Assembly: GCF_018802605.1 (NCBI RefSeq)
Contig: NZ_CP069161.1
Location: forward strand, 434,001 to 498,000
Origin: Paludibacterium paludis
GTDB lineage: Bacteria > Pseudomonadota > Gammaproteobacteria > Burkholderiales > Chromobacteriaceae
Length of the DNA: 64,000 nucleotides
Reading direction: 5' to 3'
Within the stretch, counting starts at the first letter, position 1, and each line of letters starts with the position of its first letter. Made by a program: the position numbers and the translations under genes. The notes below the pieces were generated by a model, which saw only the letters and a program-made list of their open reading frames with translations, ran no database searches and had not been told where the DNA came from. Below are positions 56,813-64,000 of the stretch, piece after piece.

Positions 56813-58552
56813 ATGAATATCGTTCTGCACGGCGTTGCCATCGGCGGCGGCATCGCCATCGGGCGGGCCCACCTGATTTCGCGCAGCATGGATGATGTCG
56901 CGCATTACACGCTGGACGAAGAGGAAGTACCGGCGGAGGTGGCCCGCTTCGACGAAGCCATCCGGGCGACCCGCAAAGAGTTGGAGACACTGTGGGGCAG
57001 CATCCCTGAAAACGCCCCGGCGGAACTCGGCGCGTTCCTTTCCCTGCATATCATGCTGCTTGGGGATGTGACGATTTCCCGCGAGCCGCGCGAACTGATC
57101 GAGACCCAGCATTGCAACGCGGAATGGGCGCTGAAGCTGCAATGCGATGCGCTGGTCTCACAGTTCGACGCCATCGAAGAAGGGTACCTGCGGGAGCGCA
57201 AGCACGATGTTCTGCAGGTGGTCGAGCGGATTTTCAACAACCTGGACGGTCACACTCCGCAACTGCCTTCCCCCGACGATCTGGTCGAGGATGCGATCCT
57301 GGTCGCGCACGATCTGTCCCCGGCGGACATGGTGTATTTCAAAGAGTCGAATTTCGCCGCGTTCATCACCGATGTCGGGGGGGCGACGTCCCATACCGCC
57401 ATCCTCGGACGCAGCCTGGATTTGCCATCGGTGATCGCCCTTCACCATTCGCGCGAGTTGATCCGGGAAGAAGAGCTGGTGATCGTCGATGGGCAGCAGG
57501 GCGTGGTGATCATCGATCCGGACGAAGTGGTGCTCGCCGAGTATCGGCGGCGCCTGCGCGCTTGGCGCGATGCTCGGCGCAAGCTGTCGCAGATTCGCAA
57601 ATCGAGCGCGCTGACGCTCGACGGCACGCCGATCGAACTGTTGGCCAATATCGAACTGCCCGACGATGTGGATGGCGGCAAGCTGCTCGGCGCGGTGGGC
57701 GTGGGGTTGTTCCGCAGCGAGTTCCTGTTCCTCGGGCGCGATACCTTGCCGACCGAGGACGAGCAGTATGAGGCCTACCGCGCCGTACTGACCGCGATGA
57801 AGGACAAGCCGGTCACGATCCGGACCATGGATCTGGGAGCCGACAAGAATCCGCGCTGGCTTAACCACGGAAGCGCGGAAAACCCCGCGCTCGGACTGAC
57901 CGGCATCCGCCTGTGTCTGGCCGAGCCATTGATGTTCCGGGTTCAGTTGCGGGCGCTTTTGCGGGCTTCGGTGCACGGCAAGTTGCGCATTCTGTTCCCG
58001 ATGCTCAACTCGCTTGGCGAGCTGCGGCAGTCGATCGCCCAGCTCGACTACGCGCGCGAGGAACTGTCGGATGAGGGCATCGCTTACGCCGACGTGGAGG
58101 TCGGCGCGATGATCGAGATTCCCTCCGCGGCCCTGGTGGCCGGCAGCCTGCTCAAATACGTCGATTTCCTGTCGATCGGCACCAACGATCTGATCCAATA
58201 CACGCTGGCCATCGATCGCAATGATGATGCGGTCAGCCATCTTTATGATCCGGTACATCCGGCCGTGCTCAAGTTGATTCTGCACACCATCAAGACCGGT
58301 GCCAAAGGCGGGGTTCCCGTATCGGTCTGTGGAGAAATGGCGGGGGATCCTCGCCTCACCCGCCTGTTGCTGGGCATGGGCTTGAGAAAGTTCTCGATGC
58401 ATCCGGCCAGCCTGCTTGCGGTCAAGCAGCGTGTGCTCACGACCCACCTCGATGCCGTGGCACCGATTGTGGCGAGGATGCTCCGGACCGAAGACCCTGA
58501 TAGAATCGCGGATCTTCTGGAACAACTGAATCGCGACGACGAATCGTCGTGA
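56813..58552 (+). CDS. ptsI: PTS enzyme I (phosphoenolpyruvate-protein phosphotransferase)
   Basis: A 579-residue enzyme I. The phospho-acceptor His is in 'TDVGGATSHTAILGRSL' (about residue 190). 'RIVSLYKSIP'-like helical HPr-binding region precedes it, and the PEP-binding half has 'LGADKNPRWLNHGSAENPAL', 'GMIEIPSAALVAGS'-type and 'SIGTNDLIQYTLAIDRND' blocks with 'CGEMAGDPRL'. It transfers phosphate from PEP to HPr. Its stop overlaps the next gene by 4 bp (GTGA), tying it to a glycosyltransferase. Confidence 0.96.
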   Translation: MNIVLHGVAIGGGIAIGRAHLISRSMDDVAHYTLDEEEVPAEVARFDEAIRATRKELETLWGSIPENAPAELGAFLSLHIMLLGDVTISREPRELIETQHCNAEWALKLQCDALVSQFDAIEEGYLRERKHDVLQVVERIFNNLDGHTPQLPSPDDLVEDAILVAHDLSPADMVYFKESNFAAFITDVGGATSHTAILGRSLDLPSVIALHHSRELIREEELVIVDGQQGVVIIDPDEVVLAEYRRRLRAWRDARRKLSQIRKSSALTLDGTPIELLANIELPDDVDGGKLLGAVGVGLFRSEFLFLGRDTLPTEDEQYEAYRAVLTAMKDKPVTIRTMDLGADKNPRWLNHGSAENPALGLTGIRLCLAEPLMFRVQLRALLRASVHGKLRILFPMLNSLGELRQSIAQLDYAREELSDEGIAYADVEVGAMIEIPSAALVAGSLLKYVDFLSIGTNDLIQYTLAIDRNDDAVSHLYDPVHPAVLKLILHTIKTGAKGGVPVSVCGEMAGDPRLTRLLLGMGLRKFSMHPASLLAVKQRVLTTHLDAVAPIVARMLRTEDPDRIADLLEQLNRDDESS

Positions 58553-59730
58553 ACACGGGATCGATGACTTCGAATGCAGTGCCGCGCCTGGCGATCGTCC
58601 GGCAAAAATACAATCCGGCCGGCGGGGCCGAGCGCTTCGTCAGCCGGGCTGTCGGTGCGTTGCGGGATGCCGGTGAAGTGGATGTCGTCCTGATCGCCCG
58701 GCGCTGGGAGTCGCTGGCCGGACTGACCCCCTGTCTTGTCAACCCGTTTTTTCTCGGAAATGTATGGCGGGACTGGGGATTCGCCAGAGCCGCGCGTCGG
58801 GCCTGGAAATCCATGGGGATCTCGCTTGTCCAGTCCCATGAGCGGATTCCAGGCTGTTCGATTTATCGGGCCGGCGACGGTCTTCACGCGCGTTGGCTGG
58901 AGATTCGCCGGCAGGGACTGGGCTTTTGGGGGCGTTTATCCCTCTGGTGCAATCCCTATCATCACTACACCCTGGCGGCGGAACGGGCGATGTTTACCCA
59001 CCCTGATCTGCAACTGGTGATCTGCAATTCCCGCATGGTGAAAAACGAGATCCGCTCAGCGTTCGGCTTGCCCGAAGAGTCATTTGCCGTCATTCATAAT
59101 GGACTTGATACCGAGAAGTTTTCCCTTGCGTTGCGAGAACGCTATCGCGAGTCAATGCGGCGCGCATTGACTATTCCGCAGAATGCTCCCGTTTTGCTGC
59201 ATGTCGGCTCGGGATTCGAGCGCAAGGGTTTGAAAGCGTCCCTGGCCGCTGTACGGGCCAATCCGGATGTATGGCTGGTTGTCGTTGGTCGTGACAAAAA
59301 TGACCGGGACTACAAAGCCATGGCGCGCCGTTATGGCATCGCCGACAGAGTGTATTTTGCGGGAGCGCAGGATGACGTTCTGCCCTTTTACGGAATGGCA
59401 GACGCTCTGGTTCTTACCTCGCTGTACGATCCTTTCCCGAATGTCGGTATCGAGGCGCTGGCATCGGGTTTGCCGGTTTTCACCTCCCCGACTTGCGGAA
59501 CCGCCGAACTGATTCAGAATGGAAATAATGGCTGGGTTGTCGAGAGTGCCCAGGATGTGTCGGGTCTTTCACATGCGGTCGCAGAGTGGATGGCTGATCG
59601 CCGCCGCTGGCCGGAGCTGCGGATAGCCGCTCGTCGATCTGTCGAACACATGACGCTGGAAGCCATGGCCAGTGAGCTTTTGGGCTGCTATCAGCGGATT
59701 TTGGCGTCATCAGCCAGGAAAGTGAAGTGA
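58549..59730 (+). CDS. GT4-family glycosyltransferase (WaaG/RfaG-like)
   Basis: A 393-residue GT-B fold glycosyltransferase. 'RLAIVRQKYNPAGGAERFVS' is the N-terminal acceptor-side loop, 'HVGSGFERKGLKASLAAVRA' the nucleotide-sugar region, and 'TSLYDPFPNVGIEALASGLP' the ExxxxxxxE-type donor motif of GT4. These resemble WaaG, which adds the first outer-core glucose to LPS. It starts at GTG 58549 overlapping ptsI, or at ATG 58564. The next gene overlaps its end by 4 bp. Acceptor is inferred. Confidence 0.87.
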   Translation: MNTGSMTSNAVPRLAIVRQKYNPAGGAERFVSRAVGALRDAGEVDVVLIARRWESLAGLTPCLVNPFFLGNVWRDWGFARAARRAWKSMGISLVQSHERIPGCSIYRAGDGLHARWLEIRRQGLGFWGRLSLWCNPYHHYTLAAERAMFTHPDLQLVICNSRMVKNEIRSAFGLPEESFAVIHNGLDTEKFSLALRERYRESMRRALTIPQNAPVLLHVGSGFERKGLKASLAAVRANPDVWLVVVGRDKNDRDYKAMARRYGIADRVYFAGAQDDVLPFYGMADALVLTSLYDPFPNVGIEALASGLPVFTSPTCGTAELIQNGNNGWVVESAQDVSGLSHAVAEWMADRRRWPELRIAARRSVEHMTLEAMASELLGCYQRILASSARKVK

Positions 59731-61490
59731 AGCCGATGAACGGTAAGCGATCGTATAAAAGTCTTGGTCTGTACTTGCGGATGATGGGATATCTGCGCCC
59801 TTATTGGGGGGTGTTTGTGATTTCACTGGTTTCGATGTCCATTGCGGCAGCAACGGAACCAGCTTTTACCACCTTGATGAAGCCTCTTATCGATCAGGGC
59901 TTTGTTGCAAAAGATAATACAACCATCACGTGGGTTCCGCTGGCGATTGTCTGCTTGTTTCTGGTGCGTGGCATTACAAGTTTCATTAATGAATACAGTA
60001 CAAGCTGGCTGGCAGGCAAGCTGGTGATGGGATTGCGGAATGAAATGTTTCAGCGTCTCGTGAATATGCCATCCGCCTTCTACAAGGAAAATCAATCGGC
60101 ACATTTGCTATCCCGGATTACTTACGATGCTGGGATGGTGACCGATGCGGGATTCAATATCATTACAGTGAGTATCAAGGACGGCATTCAGGTGATTGGG
60201 TTGATCGGAGTGATGTTTTACACCGATTGGCAACTATCGCTGATATGTCTGACTGTATTCCCCATGGTTGCGCTTTGCATTCGCATCGTCAGCAAGCGAT
60301 TGCGTCGTTTGTCATCGCTGGGCCAGAAACAAATGGCAAGCCTTACCCAGGTGCTTAGTGAGTCCATCGACTGCGAGCGAGTGGTGAAGATTTATGGTGG
60401 CCAGGAGCGTGAGATATCGCGGTTTGATTCCGCCGCTCAAGCCATTCGCCGAAACTGGATAAAACAGACTTCCGCCATTTCATCGAATACCAGTGTGACC
60501 CAGCTGATTATCGCCGTTGCCTTGTCATTTGTATTGTATTTTGCAACCATGCGTGCCCAGCAAAATGCCTTGACGGCTGGAGCCTTCATGACGTTTTTGA
60601 CGTCAATGACCATGCTTTTTGCTCCGATCAAGAGAATTACAAACATTTCACAATCGCTTCAGCGAGGGCTTTCTGCTGCGGAAAGCGTTTTTTCGTTCCT
60701 TGACCAGAGTGTTGAAGAGGATGCGGGGACCATTGGTCTGAAAACGGTAGCCGGCCGGATAGAATTTGATCATGTTTCTTTCCGTTACCCCTCTGCCGAG
60801 CGTCTCACGCTGGACGATGTGTCATTTACGATCGAACCGGGGGAAACCGTCGCGCTGGTGGGGGCGTCGGGCAGCGGGAAAACAACTTTGGCAAGCTTGA
60901 TACCAAGATTCTACTTGCCTTCGCAGGGCATAATTCGTCTTGATGGAGTGCCATTGGGCGACTGGGTGCTCAAGGATTTGCGCTCTCACATCGCCTTGGT
61001 TAGTCAGGATGTTCTGTTGTTCAACGATACCGTTGAAGCAAATATCGCTTATGGCCGCCAAGGCAAAGTCGACCGGGCCGAGATAGAGGCGGCGGCCCGT
61101 GCCGCCAATGCCCTTGAGTTTATCGAGCAATTGCCGGACGGGTTTGACACCGTCATTGGCGAGAATGGTTCCCGATTGTCAGGTGGTCAGCGGCAGCGTC
61201 TGGCGATCGCGCGCGCACTTTTGAAGAATGCTTCGATTCTTATCCTGGATGAGGCGACATCGGCGCTCGACTCGCACTCCGAGATGCTGGTTCAGTCCGC
61301 GCTGGACAAATTGATGGCGAATCAGACGACACTGGTGATCGCGCACAGGCTATCGACGATCGAGAATGCAAACAGGATTGTCGTGATGGATCAAGGACGA
61401 ATCGTGGAAACAGGTTCTCATCCTGATTTGCTTGCACATAATGGAGTGTATGCCAATTTGCATCGAATTCAGTTTAAATCTGCTGAGTAG
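59727..61490 (+). CDS. msbA: MsbA lipid A export ABC transporter
   Basis: A 587-residue half-transporter: six transmembrane segments (about 20-310) and an ATPase domain with Walker A 'VALVGASGSGKTTLASL', signature 'LSGGQRQRLAIARALL' and Walker B 'ILILDEATSALDSHS'. This matches MsbA, which flips lipid A-core across the inner membrane. GTG 59727 overlaps the previous stop; ATG 59736 is also possible. An lpxK gene, its usual partner, is not present. Confidence 0.94.
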   Translation: MKPMNGKRSYKSLGLYLRMMGYLRPYWGVFVISLVSMSIAAATEPAFTTLMKPLIDQGFVAKDNTTITWVPLAIVCLFLVRGITSFINEYSTSWLAGKLVMGLRNEMFQRLVNMPSAFYKENQSAHLLSRITYDAGMVTDAGFNIITVSIKDGIQVIGLIGVMFYTDWQLSLICLTVFPMVALCIRIVSKRLRRLSSLGQKQMASLTQVLSESIDCERVVKIYGGQEREISRFDSAAQAIRRNWIKQTSAISSNTSVTQLIIAVALSFVLYFATMRAQQNALTAGAFMTFLTSMTMLFAPIKRITNISQSLQRGLSAAESVFSFLDQSVEEDAGTIGLKTVAGRIEFDHVSFRYPSAERLTLDDVSFTIEPGETVALVGASGSGKTTLASLIPRFYLPSQGIIRLDGVPLGDWVLKDLRSHIALVSQDVLLFNDTVEANIAYGRQGKVDRAEIEAAARAANALEFIEQLPDGFDTVIGENGSRLSGGQRQRLAIARALLKNASILILDEATSALDSHSEMLVQSALDKLMANQTTLVIAHRLSTIENANRIVVMDQGRIVETGSHPDLLAHNGVYANLHRIQFKSAE

Positions 61491-61494
61491 TCCT

Positions 61495-61520
61495 AGGAGG
61501 CTCCACCTCCTTTGATTTTT
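61495..61520 (+). terminator. Terminator after msbA
   Basis: AGGAGG / CCTCCT stem (61495-61500 and 61506-61511), 5-nt loop, then TTGATTTTT. Short stem but with good T-run, 4 nt after the msbA stop. Confidence 0.7.
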
Positions 61521-61540
61521 CCCTGTGCTGGAAAGCTTTC

Positions 61541-63013
61541 ATGCAAAATTATAGTAATATTATTCCATCGTTTCTGACAAAATTTTCTCCTGATCCGAAT
61601 AAGCCTTTTTTTAGTTGGTTTTTGTGGGTTGGTGTATTGATATTGGCGTTTTTTTGGCCGATTCCTAATGGGTTGTTGCCATTCCATAGGAATTTTTTGC
61701 TGCTCCCCGTTTTTTTTATATTGTTTTACGATGTTTTTTCAGATAAAAAACTTCGGGAAGAGGTGGCAAGACCAATTAAAGGCAAACTCTGGCCTGTCGG
61801 GCTGTTGAGTCTATGGTTGTTGATAGTCGGTCTTTTCTTTTCAGGAAAAGGTGTCGGCTATATGGAGCTATATAATGGAAAATGGCTGCGGGTTATTGAA
61901 ACAGGATTCATGGGGATAGCAATCCTGCCGGTTGTTCTGGCCTATCAAAAAAAGTTGGACGCCGTAGATATTTTCTGGGGTATCATTTGTGCGATGTGGC
62001 TCGTGCCACTCGTGCAGATGCTTGACATCATTTGGCTGGGTTTCAAGAGCCACTCCATTCCATGGCAAGAAACACGAATCGCTTACAGTCGGATGGAGTT
62101 GAGTGTCCATGTGAATTTGGTATTGTCATTTTTTGCTACGGAACTGACATTAAGAGCTGCGCTTGGCAAATCCTGGTTGTCTGTAAAAACCCCCGTACTG
62201 GTTTTTATGTTTGCAGTATGCGTTTTTGTTGACTTACAGCTTGTCACAAGGAATGCCACTGTTGGCATGATAAGTATGGTCGTCTCGAACGTTATTTTCG
62301 TGATGCTTTACAGATTTAGGAAATGGGGCACAAAGAAGTTGATACTGGTGGCGTTGGCGGGCATCGTTTTCTTGGGCGCGCTTGTGAAAATATCACTTGT
62401 CACCGATCCTCGCTGGAGGTCACTTGCAGAAACTGTGCCTTACTCTCTCGATATCAAAAACTATAAATTTTGGCTAAATAATGAAAAATACCCGCATCCT
62501 AGGTTGGCCTCAGGAGAGGAAGTTAGCCTTTCGAATTATGAGCGTCTAGCCTGGGCCAAGGTTGGCATCGAGCTGGTAGCGAAGGAACCTCTTGGTATCG
62601 GTATCGGGAATGATAATTTTCATCGACTTGTTGAAAAGCATTTCCAGGAACCATCGACCACGACACAGAGCCACTCGGGGCTGCTGAATTTCACTTTTGC
62701 GGCAGGTATCCCGGGTTTGCTTCTTTGGCTAATGCTGATTTTTTCATTTGCGGCGACTGGCTGGAATAGTTTTTATCGTGAAAAGAAGGTAGTTGGACTT
62801 TTTCTGTTGATGTTCATTCTTGGGTTTACGTCACGAAGTGTGTTCGATGATGTTTTGCGAGATCACATGCTCGAAATGTTTACCTTTTTCAGCTGTCTGT
62901 TACTCGTGATTTGCTACCGGGAAAAGTCACAAGCGGTCGAGTGTTCAGATGGAGGCCCCTCGGCGATGAACCCTCCGGTGGACAGTTGGGGTAAACACAA
63001 GAAAAGTTTTTAG
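61541..63013 (+). CDS. O-antigen ligase/Wzy-like membrane protein
   Basis: A 490-residue protein with about 11 hydrophobic segments and a large periplasmic loop near 290-390 containing 'ASGEEVSLSNYERLAWAKVG' and 'TTTQSHSGLLNFTFAAGIPG', the H-containing block of O-antigen ligases (WaaL/Wzy_C family). It would attach O-antigen or other glycan to lipid A-core. It is AT-richer than its neighbours, as is common for surface-polysaccharide genes. ATG 61541 has GGAAAG before it. Confidence 0.82.
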   Translation: MQNYSNIIPSFLTKFSPDPNKPFFSWFLWVGVLILAFFWPIPNGLLPFHRNFLLLPVFFILFYDVFSDKKLREEVARPIKGKLWPVGLLSLWLLIVGLFFSGKGVGYMELYNGKWLRVIETGFMGIAILPVVLAYQKKLDAVDIFWGIICAMWLVPLVQMLDIIWLGFKSHSIPWQETRIAYSRMELSVHVNLVLSFFATELTLRAALGKSWLSVKTPVLVFMFAVCVFVDLQLVTRNATVGMISMVVSNVIFVMLYRFRKWGTKKLILVALAGIVFLGALVKISLVTDPRWRSLAETVPYSLDIKNYKFWLNNEKYPHPRLASGEEVSLSNYERLAWAKVGIELVAKEPLGIGIGNDNFHRLVEKHFQEPSTTTQSHSGLLNFTFAAGIPGLLLWLMLIFSFAATGWNSFYREKKVVGLFLLMFILGFTSRSVFDDVLRDHMLEMFTFFSCLLLVICYREKSQAVECSDGGPSAMNPPVDSWGKHKKSF

Positions 63014-63024
63014 GAGTCGTGTTT

Positions 63025-64000
63025 ATGCGCATCGCGCATATCGAGTCATCCATGGACTGGGGCGGACAAGAACTCCGCATCGTCGAACAGACGCAATGGT
63101 TGAATGATCATGGCTATCCGGCCTGGATAGTTGCTCGCCCCGGTTCTGCAATTCTCCAGCAGGCCCGCATGAGAGCATTGCCGCTTCTGTCTCTCGAAAT
63201 CCGCGGTTCGGTAAATCCCACGACATTCTTCTCCTTGCGCCGTTTTTTGGCCGATAATCAGATTGATATTCTTGATTGCCATGGAAATCGTGATAGTACG
63301 TACGGAGCCTGGATCAAGTGGCTGACCGGGCGTACGGTGGTGCGCTCCCGTCATGTCACCGATCCCATCGGCGTCAATGCGCTGAAACGCCTGGTTTGGC
63401 GCCATGGCAACGATGGTGTGATTGTCACCGCCGGACGGGTACGAGAGATACTCGACGAGGCCGGCCTGGTGAATCCCGAACATGTCTATGTCGCGGTGGC
63501 CGGGGTGGATGAACAACGTTTCTCGCCAGACCGGGATGGTGCCGCATTGCGTCAATCCCTTGGTATCCCGGCCAATCACATCGTGATTGCCAATGTCGGC
63601 ATGATCCGGCCGGACAAGGGGCAACTGCACTTTGTCAGAGCTTGCGCCTCACTCCTGCGGCGGCACAGTGACATCACGTGCATTCAGCTTGGCGAGGCGA
63701 CGACTCAGACGGAAAGCTACAAGCAAGAGGTAGTGGGCGCCGTACGCACCGATATCGAGAGCGGGCGTATCCGTTTTCTCGGCTATCAGAGTGATATCGA
63801 AAACTGGCTGGCGATCGCCGATATGGTCGTTATCGCCTCTGTCGCCACCGAGGCGCAGACTCGTCTGGTGGCGCAGGCGTTCCTGATGAAAAAGAATGTT
63901 GTGGCGACCACCACGGGCGGTTTACCCGAAATGATCGATCACGAGCGAACCGGTCTGCTGTGCGAGCCGGGCTCCGATACCGCCCTCGCCACGTCGGTGG
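63025..64000 (+). CDS. GT4-family glycosyltransferase (3' end outside window)
   Basis: About 325 codons to the window edge. 'MRIAHIESSMDWGGQELRIV' is the typical GT4 N-terminus with Gly-rich acceptor loop, 'NVGMIRPDKGQLHFVRACAS' is the donor-binding start of the C-terminal domain, and 'TTTGGLPEMIDHERTGLLCE' is the usual GT4 region near the donor site. AGGAG (63012-63016) precedes the ATG by 8 nt. It follows the ligase by 11 nt and belongs to the LPS gene set. Confidence 0.85.
   Translation, partial: MRIAHIESSMDWGGQELRIVEQTQWLNDHGYPAWIVARPGSAILQQARMRALPLLSLEIRGSVNPTTFFSLRRFLADNQIDILDCHGNRDSTYGAWIKWLTGRTVVRSRHVTDPIGVNALKRLVWRHGNDGVIVTAGRVREILDEAGLVNPEHVYVAVAGVDEQRFSPDRDGAALRQSLGIPANHIVIANVGMIRPDKGQLHFVRACASLLRRHSDITCIQLGEATTQTESYKQEVVGAVRTDIESGRIRFLGYQSDIENWLAIADMVVIASVATEAQTRLVAQAFLMKKNVVATTTGGLPEMIDHERTGLLCEPGSDTALATSV

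Overview
The window is about 64 kb of high-GC chromosomal DNA, densely packed with genes on both strands. It suggests a betaproteobacterium, probably Neisseriales/Chromobacteriaceae. This is inferred from gene content: metX-metW, an ftrABCD-type iron operon, hemF, an EIIA(Man)-HPr-EI phosphotransferase set without a sugar permease, a type IV pilus minor-pilin operon, cstA with its small partner, and LPS core/export genes. No sequence search was run. No rRNA, tRNA or CRISPR array was seen.

Layout. 1-4.1 kb: a truncated SulP transporter, a DsbA-like protein, a periplasmic metallo-beta-lactamase-fold protein and a divergent LysR regulator. 4.1-8.5 kb: an envelope-stress block with an EF-hand protein, a Spy/CpxP-like protein, a CpxR/CpxA-like two-component system and a GIN-domain protein. 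GTAAA-N5-GTAAA CpxR-type boxes lie between the Spy-like gene and the regulator. 8.5-12.7 kb: LysR/azoreductase pair, hemF, a GST and an alpha/beta hydrolase with a Cys nucleophile. 12.7-17.3 kb: an RstA/RstB-like system divergent from cstA and its small partner. 17.3-21.4 kb: yeiH with a divergent LysR regulator, homoserine kinase, a DUF2782 protein and a LOG-family protein. 21.4-28.6 kb: polA, ycaO, a methyltransferase, a small unknown protein and an APC permease.

29.3-34.6 kb is the accessory part. A five-gene minor pilin operon is followed by a decayed aminoglycoside-phosphotransferase-like pseudogene, a degenerate second copy of the 3' half of the last pilin gene, an AT-rich 386-codon gene of unknown function (a candidate secreted effector), and an IS3-type element remnant. 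That remnant keeps both ends and contains an ORF fused from two unrelated transposases.

34.7-39.4 kb: a MarR-regulated EmrAB/NodT tripartite efflux operon with two near-identical palindromic operator candidates. 39.4-44.4 kb: ArsC-like protein, Bcr/CflA exporter, and a Fur-box-preceded ftrABCD ferrous-iron uptake operon. 44.4-54.5 kb: ybaK, a radical SAM protein, a 55-residue membrane protein, metX-metW, ampG followed by a lysozyme inhibitor, wrbA, yihY, a DUF3025 protein and a PAS/GAF/GGDEF protein. 54.6-64 kb: cysG, then EIIA(Man)-HPr-EI joined by short overlaps to a glycosyltransferase and msbA, then an O-antigen ligase-like gene and a glycosyltransferase cut by the window end.

The recurring themes are envelope homeostasis (Cpx-like system, Spy-like protein, lysozyme inhibitor, AmpG, LPS genes), metal and drug transport, and a pilus locus that has gathered foreign DNA. 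The strongest candidates for something undescribed are the pilin-like relic plus orphan AT-rich gene at 31.5-34.6 kb and the predicted Cpx regulon around the EF-hand protein.
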